From Pseudalkalibacillus sp045920555 (GTDB lineage: Bacteria > Bacillota > Bacilli > Bacillales > Fictibacillaceae), in contig NZ_CP174509.1 of assembly GCF_045920555.1 (NCBI RefSeq), positions 5,828,001-5,892,000 of the forward strand: 64,000 bases of DNA, written 5' to 3'. Both the position numbers and the translations under genes were made by a program. Below the pieces are notes generated by a model, which was not told where the DNA came from, searched no databases, and saw only the letters and a list, made by a program, of their open reading frames with translations. Positions 44,355 to 51,896 of the stretch are shown here, one piece after another (the first letter of the stretch is position 1; each line of letters opens with the position of its first letter).

Positions 44355-44397
44355 AAAGCGAATATTATAATGGATGGTTATCATAAATGTTCGTATT
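44355..44397 (+). promoter_or_regulatory. Promoter with PurR-box-like sites before the purine permease
   Basis: TATAAT at 44366 is a good -10. AATGTTCGTATT (44386-44397) is, on the other strand, an exact match to the PurBox consensus AWWWCGAACWWT as I recall it, and AAAGCGAATATT (44355-44366) is a weaker inverse partner. The spacing of 19 bases differs from the usual 16-17. With the start codon at 44413, no purine riboswitch fits downstream of this promoter. Confidence 0.45.
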
Positions 44398-44412
44398 TTG
44401 GGGGTATTTCTT

Positions 44413-45723
44413 ATGTTCACCAACTTTTTTAAGCTCAAAGAAAACCAAACAAGTGTCAAAACCGAATTAATTGCTGGTTTGACGACATTTTTAACAATGG
44501 TCTATATCGTGGTCGTAAACCCAGGTATTTTAAGTGAAGCTGGCGCGCCATTCGATGCTGTTTTCATGGCGACGATCATCGCGACAGTCGTAGGAACACT
44601 TTGGATGGGGCTGTTTGCCAATTATCCGATCGCCATTGCTCCGGGAATGGGGTTGAACGCTTATTTTGCATATTCCGTCGTCGGGGGAATGGGGATTTCA
44701 TATGAAGTCGCATTCGGTGCTGTTTTCGTATCTGGTATTTTATTCGTCATCTTATCGTTGACTCCTTTCCGTAAAAAGCTGATCGAAGCGATTCCATCCA
44801 ACCTGAAGCATGGCATCACTGCCGGTATCGGATTATTCATCGCTTTCATCGGGTTGAGATTGACTGGCCTTGTCGTATCTCATCCACAAAACCTTGTCGG
44901 CCTAGGGGATCTTCACTCGCCACAAGTCCTTTTGACATTGACAGGACTAGCGGTGACATTGATTCTGATGGCATTGAATGTGAATGGTGCGTTGTTCTTA
45001 GGGATGGTCATCACCGGAACGATCGCTTATTTCACTGGACAACTTAAATTTGAAAGTGGTGTAGTTGGGTTGCCTTCAATGCCCGATGTCTTCATTTTCG
45101 GCAGTCCGATCACTGCATTTACAGATATGTTCACTTACGGTCTTTATGCTGCCGTTTTCTCATTCCTACTCGTTACAATTTTCGATACGACTGGAACAAT
45201 GATCGGTGTTGCAGAACAAGCTGGACTGATGAAAGGCAACAAAATGCCGCGTGCTCGCCAGGCGCTGCTTGCAGATTCAGTAGCTACTTCTGTTGGGGCG
45301 GTTTTCGGAACAAGCCCGACAAGCGCGTACATCGAATCGTCTTCAGGTGTTGCAGCAGGCGGCCGGACAGGGATGACGAATATGGTCGTCGCCTTCATGT
45401 TCCTTGTAGCTATGTTCTTTGCGCCACTTGTCGGGGCGATTTCAGGGCTCGCTGCCATCACTTCTCCAACATTGATCATTGTCGGAAGCTTCATGCTATC
45501 AAGCCTTTCTAAAATAGATTGGAACACATTCGATGAGGCATTCCCAGCATTCCTGATCATTTTGACGATGCCGCTTACTTCGAGCATTGCCACTGGAATC
45601 GCCCTTGGCTTCATCTCTTATCCGCTGTTGAAAATCGTACGTGGAAAATGGCGTGAAGTCCATCCGTTAGTCATGTTGTTCGCTGTCCTATTCTTTATCC
45701 AATTGGCTTATGTACCACACTAA
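44413..45723 (+). CDS. NCS2-family purine permease (PbuG/PbuO-like)
   Basis: A 436-aa proton symporter with 13-14 helices, of the guanine/hypoxanthine branch of NCS2 (AzgA-like). Signatures include the N-terminal ELIAGLTTFLTMVYIVVVNP, GMGLNAYFAY, VTIFDTTGTMIGVAEQAGL and TSPTSAYIESSSGVAAGGRTG, which line the substrate site. ATG 44413 lies eight bases after GGGGG; the frame continues upstream without a better start. PurR-like boxes upstream fit a purine uptake role. Whether it takes up guanine/hypoxanthine or adenine cannot be read. Confidence 0.9.
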   Translation: MFTNFFKLKENQTSVKTELIAGLTTFLTMVYIVVVNPGILSEAGAPFDAVFMATIIATVVGTLWMGLFANYPIAIAPGMGLNAYFAYSVVGGMGISYEVAFGAVFVSGILFVILSLTPFRKKLIEAIPSNLKHGITAGIGLFIAFIGLRLTGLVVSHPQNLVGLGDLHSPQVLLTLTGLAVTLILMALNVNGALFLGMVITGTIAYFTGQLKFESGVVGLPSMPDVFIFGSPITAFTDMFTYGLYAAVFSFLLVTIFDTTGTMIGVAEQAGLMKGNKMPRARQALLADSVATSVGAVFGTSPTSAYIESSSGVAAGGRTGMTNMVVAFMFLVAMFFAPLVGAISGLAAITSPTLIIVGSFMLSSLSKIDWNTFDEAFPAFLIILTMPLTSSIATGIALGFISYPLLKIVRGKWREVHPLVMLFAVLFFIQLAYVPH

Positions 45724-45733
45724 TACAGTGTGT

Positions 45734-45768
45734 GAAAGGAATCGCAAAAAGCGGTTCCTTTCTTTTTG
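45734..45768 (+). terminator. Terminator of the purine permease
   Basis: GAAAGGAATCGC-(5 nt)-GCGGTTCCTTTC then five Ts; a 12-bp stem with one wobble. Confidence 0.92.
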
Positions 45769-45955
45769 CCTATATAGCCAAACCTTGACCGATGATTATT
45801 TCCCCCTAAATGCCTAACATCAATACCCTCTTAATAAATACTAAGACTTTGTGCCTCTTTTCATTTATAAAAGTTCATCTGTCATTCATACCCATTTAAA
45901 AGACTCCCTTTAATGTAAGTCCTGTAATCAAAATTACTTGATTGGGGATGAGAAA

Positions 45956-46801
45956 GTGTTCACTTTTGATGGGAAAAAATTCGCTATGGTATTATTCACA
46001 TTTTCAGTTGTTGCAGCTCTGATGGTGTTGCCGCTCGAACGTGCTGGAGCAGCCATTCATGATCACGTTGAAAATGTAGCTCACCGCGGTGCCGCTGGCT
46101 ATGCACCTGAAAACACGATGGCCGCTTTTCGAAAAGCGTTTGATATGAAGGCTGATTATGTGGAAATGGATGTCCAGATGAGCAAGGATGGAGAGCTTGT
46201 GGTCATTCATGATACCACGGTTGATCGGACAACTGACGGTACAGGTAAAGTAGGTGATCTTACATATGGAGAGCTCCGTTCCCTTGATGCGGGAAGCTGG
46301 TTTGCTTCGGAATTCGAAGGTGAGCCGATTCCAACTTTTGAAGATGTATTGGATGCCATGCGAGGTAAAACAAAGCTCTTGATCGAACTGAAAGCCCCAT
46401 CTCTATATCCTGGAGTTGAGAAAAAGGTAGCTGAAGCGTTGAAAGAGCGGAATATGGATAAACCGAAAAACAATTCTGTCATTGTACAGTCATTCGATTT
46501 CAATTCGATGAGAACGTTCCACAATCTTTTACCTGACGTTCCAGTTGGTATCCTTACCTCAAACTATCAGGATCTGACTGATGAATCGCTTAATGAATTC
46601 AAAACCTACGCAGATTACATAAATCCGAACAAAAATCAAGTCGATCGTGCACTTGTAGACCGTATCCACGCTCTCGATATGGGCATCATGCCATGGACTG
46701 TCCGGGCTAAAGAGGATGTCCAGCCACTGCTTGATGCAGGCGTGGACGGTATCATAAGTGACTACCCGGATTACGTGCCCAGGAATTACGGCAAGCAGTA
46801 A
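45956..46801 (+). CDS. glpQ: Secreted glycerophosphodiester phosphodiesterase
   Basis: Cleaves glycerophosphodiesters (and possibly teichoic-acid fragments) to glycerol-3-phosphate. The 281-aa product from GTG 45956 has a signal peptide (VVAALMVLPLERAGAA) and a GDPD TIM-barrel: AHRG with His43-Arg44, Glu70 and Asp72 in EMDVQ, and His85 in VVIHD; MPWTV and ISDYPDY close the barrel. GGGGATGAG precedes the GTG; a TTG farther upstream is less convincing. The gene looks monocistronic. Confidence 0.9.
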   Translation: MFTFDGKKFAMVLFTFSVVAALMVLPLERAGAAIHDHVENVAHRGAAGYAPENTMAAFRKAFDMKADYVEMDVQMSKDGELVVIHDTTVDRTTDGTGKVGDLTYGELRSLDAGSWFASEFEGEPIPTFEDVLDAMRGKTKLLIELKAPSLYPGVEKKVAEALKERNMDKPKNNSVIVQSFDFNSMRTFHNLLPDVPVGILTSNYQDLTDESLNEFKTYADYINPNKNQVDRALVDRIHALDMGIMPWTVRAKEDVQPLLDAGVDGIISDYPDYVPRNYGKQ

Positions 46802-46871
46802 CCTAAAGATCTATTTTGAATCTTGATGAAATAAGTCGAATGTTGATATATTTAAAAATATGTACACAAAT

Positions 46872-46931
46872 AAGGGAGCTGGCCTATAGGACGTTACTGT
46901 TTTGCGATGTTCCCGGCCGCTCCCTTTATTT
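46872..46931. terminator. Bidirectional hairpin between glpQ and the DUF1992 gene
   Basis: AAGGGAGCTGGCC is inverted imperfectly as GGCCGCTCCCTT with a long loop; T-rich on one side and A-rich on the other. Confidence 0.65.
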
Positions 46932-47327
46932 TCATTCCGAGGGCAAATATTCTTCCAGCTTTAATTTTCGTTTCTGTGCAGTTGGAGGACAGCTTAAGTT
47001 GTAATTGAAGATTTTCTTGTTGATTTCCTCTACAGACTTACGGATGTTATATTCACTTGAGTATTGAGCCAATTCCGCTTTCAGTCGTTCAATCTCTTTG
47101 TCCATCTGAATCCAAGGCGGAAGAATATTGTTGTCTTTCATCACCTTATTCAATAAACGATCAGGGTTGTACGAATGATCCCCATCAAGCTTGAGAGGTT
47201 TCCCTTTACCTTTCAGGTTGTCGAAAGCACCTTCTTGTTCAGCCCGTTTGATGATGTCACCTATGAGATCTGAATACTGGATTTCATCCACTTCCGGCTT
47301 CTTCTTACCTTCATTGTCCTTACTCAC
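46932..47327 (-). CDS. DUF1992 (DnaJ-homologue subfamily C member 28-type) protein
   Basis: A 131-aa protein with the DUF1992 signature: EIQYSDLIGDIIKRAEQEGAF, then NLKGKGKPL, LNKVMKDNNILPPWI and EINKKIFNYNL. The domain is found in proteins named after DNAJC28; the bacterial ones lack a J domain and have no known role. GTG 47327 is seven bases from GGAGG; ATG 47333 directly abuts that site, so GTG is preferred. Confidence 0.85.
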   Translation of the reverse strand: MSKDNEGKKKPEVDEIQYSDLIGDIIKRAEQEGAFDNLKGKGKPLKLDGDHSYNPDRLLNKVMKDNNILPPWIQMDKEIERLKAELAQYSSEYNIRKSVEEINKKIFNYNLSCPPTAQKRKLKLEEYLPSE

Positions 47328-47445
47328 GTCCATCCCTCCCTGCAAATAGTCGTTGTTTATATGAACAACTCCCTACTTATAGTAATACGGGATAGACCGG
47401 AAAAATCCTCATAGCATTTTTGGCAATTACGTGAATTTGTGTGGT

Positions 47446-48489
47446 TTACAGCTCGTCAAAGCCATTGTCATCTGAGACCTTCGTGTATTGTCTGGATTTT
47501 TGTTCAAAAAAGTCACTTTTCCCTTCATTCACTGATTCATAGGCTTTGATCCAGGGCATCGGATTTTTGCGATGTTCAGGATAAGGCCTGTCCGCGCCAA
47601 GCTGATTTACGCGTTTGTTGGCGATGAATTTGATATAAGAATCAAGTTCAGATGAAGTGATGCCTGGGAAACGGTCTCCTAAAATGTAATTCCCCCACTT
47701 GATTTCCAGGTGGGCTGCTTTTTTGAACGTTTCACTGACAAAATGCTGTGCTTCTCTCTTATCTAAAGAGAATTCATCAATAACCGCATGATAGATTTTT
47801 GTGAAAAGATGGACGTGCAGCTGCTCATCACGATTGATGTAATTGATCATCGTAGAGGTAGAAACCATCTTTTGATTCCGGGCCAGGTTGTAGAAGAAGC
47901 TGAACCCTGAGTAAAAGTTCAATCCTTCCAGGACGACATCATAGACGATCGACTCCAGAAATGTCTCAGGCGTCGGATTTTTCACAAAAGACTCGTATCC
48001 TTCTATGATGAATTCATTCCGCTCCCGTAATACAGCATCATGCTTCCAATACTCGAAGATCTCGTCCTGCTTCCCTTTGTCGACGAGACTTGAAAGCACG
48101 TAGGAATACGACTGGTTATGGACCACTTCCTGAAAGGCGAGCACTGTCATCAACGCCGTCAAGCTCGAATCGGTCAGATAACCGGCAACCCGGTTCGCAT
48201 AATCAGTCTGGATGCTGTCAAGGAACGCGAGCAGTCCGATGATTTTGTTGAATGCTTCCTGTTCCTCTCCAGACAACTCCGTATATTGTTTACGATCACC
48301 AGACATGTTGATTTCGAATGGTGTCCAAAAGTTCGAAAGCATCTGCTTATACAGCGGATATGCCCACGTATGGCGGACATCATCCCAGTTCAAGACATTT
48401 GAGCTTTGCCCATTCAGAATACCTGTAGAGGCGTTCGGGGCTCCAGGGACATACAATTCCCGTACGTTAAGTGTCGCATCAGCTTTCAC
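47446..48489 (-). CDS. nrdB: Ribonucleotide reductase small (beta) subunit
   Basis: Radical-generating di-metal subunit of class I ribonucleotide reductase, which makes dNTP precursors. The 347-aa ferritin-like protein has Asp91, Glu121 and His124 as metal ligands (AFQEVVHNQSY) and a tyrosine four residues after that His (Tyr128), the position of the Tyr radical in E. coli NrdB. Further ligands lie in VVLEGLNFY and NRDEQLHVH. The start overlaps the end of nrdA; I favour GTG 48489, ten bases after AGAAGGA, over GTG 48498. Part of a two-gene operon. Confidence 0.9.
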   Translation of the reverse strand: MKADATLNVRELYVPGAPNASTGILNGQSSNVLNWDDVRHTWAYPLYKQMLSNFWTPFEINMSGDRKQYTELSGEEQEAFNKIIGLLAFLDSIQTDYANRVAGYLTDSSLTALMTVLAFQEVVHNQSYSYVLSSLVDKGKQDEIFEYWKHDAVLRERNEFIIEGYESFVKNPTPETFLESIVYDVVLEGLNFYSGFSFFYNLARNQKMVSTSTMINYINRDEQLHVHLFTKIYHAVIDEFSLDKREAQHFVSETFKKAAHLEIKWGNYILGDRFPGITSSELDSYIKFIANKRVNQLGADRPYPEHRKNPMPWIKAYESVNEGKSDFFEQKSRQYTKVSDDNGFDEL

Positions 48490-50719
48490 AAGAATCACAT
48501 CCTTCTACATCTTCGTGTGAGGTGGAACGGACATAATAAGTCGTCTTCAACCCTGAATTCCAGGCACTAAGGTGCAAGTCGAGAAGTTCCTTCGCTTTCA
48601 CCGTATTCCGTACATATAGGTTGAATGAAATCGATTGATCGACATGTCGCTGTCTGGCCGCATTTTGCCGGATACTCCATTTTTGGTCGATATCATAAGC
48701 ACTTTTATAAAACCACGTTGTTTCAGGTGACAAGTCAGGAGCTGTCACAGGTATTTTCGAGTTTTTCTTCTCTTCGGCATATTGCTTTTTAAAAATCGGA
48801 TCGATGCTCGCTGTAGAGCCTGCTATGATGCTCGTTGACGCATTCGGTGCAACCGCCAGCAGCCAACCGTTCCGGATCCCTTCGTTTTGGATCTTGTTCC
48901 CTAGTTCACGCCACTCTGGACTTTCGTAGCCCCTCTTTTCAAAATAAGCACCTGTATTCCAATCGCTGCCTTCAAAGGCCGGATAAACACCTTTTTCTTT
49001 TGCCAGGGCATGACTAGCCTGGATTGTCAGGAAATTGATTTTTTCATAGAGCTGATCTGCAAAGGTGACCGCTTCTTCCGATTCCCAACGGATCCCTTTC
49101 TGGGCGAGTAAATGATGCCACCCGAACGTCCCTAGTCCGATCGCCCGGTATTTTTCATTCGTCAGGATCGCTTGCTTCACTTCGATTTTATCTTTATTGA
49201 GTTCGATGACGTTATCGAGCATCCGTACTTGAGTCGGAATGACCCGCTCCAACACATCGTCCTTCATGACCTTTGCAAGGGAGAGGCTTGATAAGTTACA
49301 GACGACAAAATCACCAGGTGTTTTCGTGATGATGATTTTCCCATCCTCGGTCGTTTCCTCTTCAACCGTAGTCGCAGACTGGTTTTGCGTGATTTCCGTA
49401 CAAAGGTTGGTACAATAGATGATGCCTCCATGGCGGTTGTTATTAAGTCGATTGACTGTATCCTTGTAAAACATGAACGGGCCGCCTGTTTCAAGCTGGC
49501 TGATCATGATCCGTTTCATGATATCGATCGCCGGCACGGTCTCGCGAGATAGGAAGGGATGATTGACGCATTGTTCGTACTTCTTCCGGAAGCTTCCTTC
49601 ACCTTTGGTTTCATCGTAAAAATCATCCAGCTCGAATCCCATCAACTTTTTTACTTCATGAGGATCGAACAGATGCCATTCTTCACGGTTTTCGACTTTT
49701 TCCATGAAAAGGTCAGGGATGACGACCCCTGTGAACAGATCATGTGTTCTCTGCCGCTCGTCCCCGTTGTTCAGCTTCGCATCGAGGAAGGCGAAAATGT
49801 CTTTTCCGAATACCGGGTAGTAGACCGCCACAGCACCGTTCCGCTGTCCGAGTTGATCAACATTGACAGCGGTCGTGTTAAGCTGCTTCATCCAGGCGAT
49901 CACACCTGAAGACGTGTTTTTGTACCCTTTGATGTCAGAACCTTTACTGCGGATCTTACCGAGGTATACACCGATCCCTCCACCTGCCTTACTGAGCATC
50001 GCGATGTCCGTATTCGAGTCATAGATTCCCCGCAAGCTGTCATCCACTGTATCGATGAAGCATGAACTGAGCTGCCCATGCGCTTTCCCTGCATTAGCAA
50101 GTGTCGGCGTGGCTACTGTCATATAGAGGTTTGATAGCACCCAATAGGCCTCTTTTACAAGGTGAAGACGCTTTTCCTTCGGTTCAGGAATCATCAACGT
50201 CATCGCAATGACCATCCATCGCTCTTGAGGCAGCTCGTATAAATGGCGATCATGATCTCGGGCAAGATAGCGGTCTGCCAGCATCCGGATACCGGCATAG
50301 GTGAACAGCTCATCCCGCTCGGGCACCAGTTCCGCTTCAAGCTCGTCCACCTCTTCTTTCGTATAATGAGTAAGCAACTCTTTGTCAAAAAGACCTTTTT
50401 TGATCAATGATTGAAGCAGATCATGGAAGTTTCGATAACCAGGCGCTTGCTCACGATTTCGAGCGGTTTCATCATAAAGAGAATGAAGATGGATTTGGGC
50501 ACAGACATACGTCCAATCCGGCTCTTCTTGTGTAATTCTTGCCAAACCTTCTAAAAGCATCAAGTTGATGATCGCTCCCTCATCGGCATTATTATCCGAT
50601 TGAATCGTTGCTTTCTCGATTAAATCCGATACATCCAGATGAGGAAATTCCTCTTTAAGTTTTTCAGTAAGCTCAATAAGTTGCATCGGAATACGCTTTT
50701 TATTTAATTCAGTCGTCAT
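48479..50719 (-). CDS. nrdA: Ribonucleotide reductase large (alpha) subunit
   Basis: Catalytic subunit, 746 aa. Visible motifs are TPTLANAGKAHGQLSSCF, with the first redox cysteine, the FYKDTVNRLNNN loop, NLCTEI, with the thiyl-radical cysteine, VAPNASTSIIAGSTASIDP, and a C-terminal redox pair Cys741/Cys744 (GCDSCES). There is no complete ATP-cone: only about 50 residues precede the conserved PDWTYVCAQI segment, so overall allosteric on/off control by ATP/dATP is probably missing or different. ATG 50719 has GGAGG. The leader has a cobalamin riboswitch and two NrdR boxes. Confidence 0.93.
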   Translation of the reverse strand: MTTELNKKRIPMQLIELTEKLKEEFPHLDVSDLIEKATIQSDNNADEGAIINLMLLEGLARITQEEPDWTYVCAQIHLHSLYDETARNREQAPGYRNFHDLLQSLIKKGLFDKELLTHYTKEEVDELEAELVPERDELFTYAGIRMLADRYLARDHDRHLYELPQERWMVIAMTLMIPEPKEKRLHLVKEAYWVLSNLYMTVATPTLANAGKAHGQLSSCFIDTVDDSLRGIYDSNTDIAMLSKAGGGIGVYLGKIRSKGSDIKGYKNTSSGVIAWMKQLNTTAVNVDQLGQRNGAVAVYYPVFGKDIFAFLDAKLNNGDERQRTHDLFTGVVIPDLFMEKVENREEWHLFDPHEVKKLMGFELDDFYDETKGEGSFRKKYEQCVNHPFLSRETVPAIDIMKRIMISQLETGGPFMFYKDTVNRLNNNRHGGIIYCTNLCTEITQNQSATTVEEETTEDGKIIITKTPGDFVVCNLSSLSLAKVMKDDVLERVIPTQVRMLDNVIELNKDKIEVKQAILTNEKYRAIGLGTFGWHHLLAQKGIRWESEEAVTFADQLYEKINFLTIQASHALAKEKGVYPAFEGSDWNTGAYFEKRGYESPEWRELGNKIQNEGIRNGWLLAVAPNASTSIIAGSTASIDPIFKKQYAEEKKNSKIPVTAPDLSPETTWFYKSAYDIDQKWSIRQNAARQRHVDQSISFNLYVRNTVKAKELLDLHLSAWNSGLKTTYYVRSTSHEDVEGCDSCES

Positions 50720-50754
50720 TATGAATTCCTCCAATTCAATTAACTATGAAATCA

Positions 50755-50783
50755 TTAAAAAAACCACCCGGATCTCGAGTGGT
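50755..50783 (-). terminator. Riboswitch expression-platform terminator
   Basis: Minus strand AACCACTCG-(5 nt)-CGGGTGGTT with seven Ts, between the aptamer and nrdA. The 5' arm overlaps CGTTTCAACC (50780-50789), which can instead pair with GGTTGAAGCG (50854-50863). The two structures exclude each other, the hallmark of terminator/antiterminator switching. Confidence 0.8.
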
Positions 50784-50874
50784 TGAAACGCAGACGGTTT
50801 GAGATTGGAACGGGTCCGTATGAAAGACCAAGACCGAACTGAATAGACGTCCACGCTTCAACCCTTAACCCCCG

Positions 50875-51080
50875 AAGAATTGAAACATTCAAGCTCAGGC
50901 AGGTCTACTGACTTTTGCTTCTTCCTACTAGGAACCCTTCCCATATAAGCACCTATTGCTAGACTCTCTTATACAGTGGTTTATTCCGTTCGTCCACAAT
51001 TACAGTTGCGGGGACAGTCCTGGATTCTCACCAGATTCCCTATCAAGTCTCCTAAAGAGACACCTGTCACTCGAATAAAT
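50875..51080 (-). promoter_or_regulatory. Cobalamin riboswitch of nrdAB
   Basis: Read on the minus strand this contains the typical cobalamin aptamer cores in order: GATAGGGAATCTGGTGAGAA, TCCAGGACTGTCCCCGCAAC, TGTAA, then ACCACTG with TGGGAAGGG, and the B12-box AAGTCAGTAGACCTGCCTGA. It is followed at proper distance by a terminator (50755-50783). Adenosylcobalamin or a related cobalamin should end transcription early and turn nrdAB off. I saw the motifs directly; the consensus is recalled. Confidence 0.9.
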
Positions 51081-51132
51081 CTATATATTGTATTACTAAC
51101 CTTACAATCTCACTAAATGTAGTGTTTGTCAA
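51078..51132 (-). promoter_or_regulatory. nrdAB promoter with two NrdR boxes
   Basis: Minus-strand ACACTACATTTAGTGA (51110-51125) and ATACAATATATAGATT (51078-51093) each match 13 of 16 positions of the NrdR box (ACACWATATATWGTGT), and they start 32 bases apart, about three helical turns. A TTGACA -35 at 51127-51132 touches the first box. NrdR is a dATP/ATP-sensing repressor of ribonucleotide reductase genes. The -10 is weak (GATTGT). Confidence 0.65.
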
Positions 51133-51167
51133 TATGTTTTTAGAATAGTTATAAGATGGTGACTTTA

Positions 51168-51272
51168 ATTCTAGAAATTTTTTTGTTGATCCTGGAAGAA
51201 TGGCTGGTAATCCTAGAAATCTTGCAGCTAATACTAGAATTCTTCATCATATTCCTAGAAAATAGTACAAAA
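51168..51272 (+). repeat. Tandem array C: five 21-bp units
   Basis: Units start at 51168, 51189, 51210, 51231 and 51252 with no indel. Each opens with ATYCTAGAA or similar (ATTCTAGAA, ATCCTGGAA, ATCCTAGAA, ATACTAGAA, TTCCTAGAA); the rest is T/G-rich and variable. It lies between the nrd promoter and the ywgA gene end, in DNA where I see no gene. The plus-strand frame gives LE-containing heptads (ILEIFLL, ILEEWLV, ILEILQL), but with no start signal. Confidence 0.8.
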
Positions 51273-51377
51273 GACCCTATATCTAGCCCGTATCTTCCAT
51301 ACCTAAAGGCACCCAGTGAAGAAAACGTAATCCTTCACAAAAGTGCCTTTGTCGTTTTTAAAGTTATATGTTCAGCT

Positions 51378-51884
51378 TTAAACTATTGTTTGGCTTTTAA
51401 GATCCTCGATATATCGGAATGCTTCTTCTATCTCTTCTTCTGTGTATTTCTGTTTTTGCTTCACGACTTGAATCTTTTCTCCAATCTCCTCATTTGAAAG
51501 ATGATCGAAATAAAGGATGGTTGAAATAAGTTCAAGCATGCGTGAAGGCTGTTCATTCATAGAAGTTACACAGTCCTTGAGCGGTTCTAGATCCATATCA
51601 TAATGCTTCAAGAATTGCTCGCCATCAACGGTCAATGTGTAACGGTATTGATAATAGCCTGATACCTTTTCTTTCGTCTCTTCGATAAATCCTAGATTAC
51701 AAAGTTCTTCGACACGTAGAGTCAGTTCCTCAGAATATGGCCCGTAAAAATGGAATTGATATTTTTCTCCGAAAGGAAAGTTCAACTTTTTTGCGATATA
51801 AACCATTTTCTGAAGCTTCTTCCTTCCTACGACCTCCTTGGCGTAATCGAACAATGCAACCAACCGTGCATGATGTTCAAGCAC
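51378..51884 (-). CDS. ywgA: YwgA family protein
   Basis: A 168-aa protein of the YwgA family: a winged-helix-like N-terminus (VVGRKKLQKMVYIAKKLNFPF, YGPYSEELTLRVEEL), then a helical tail. Conserved directly downstream of the HD-domain gene ywfO-type in Bacillus; probably nucleic-acid-linked but not studied. The GTG start (51884) has AGGAGGGG. The gap to ywfO is 12 bases, so they form an operon. Confidence 0.85.
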   Translation of the reverse strand: MLEHHARLVALFDYAKEVVGRKKLQKMVYIAKKLNFPFGEKYQFHFYGPYSEELTLRVEELCNLGFIEETKEKVSGYYQYRYTLTVDGEQFLKHYDMDLEPLKDCVTSMNEQPSRMLELISTILYFDHLSNEEIGEKIQVVKQKQKYTEEEIEEAFRYIEDLKSQTIV

Positions 51885-51896
51885 GATGATCCCCTC

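Noticed and set aside
44230..44412. Purine riboswitch before the permease
   Set aside because: No aptamer cores are visible and the distance from the -10 to the start codon is too short.
51156..51497. 113-aa frame with leucine-rich heptads
   Set aside because: The heptads are produced by the 21-bp array C, there is no ribosome-binding site, and the end overlaps ywgA in antisense.
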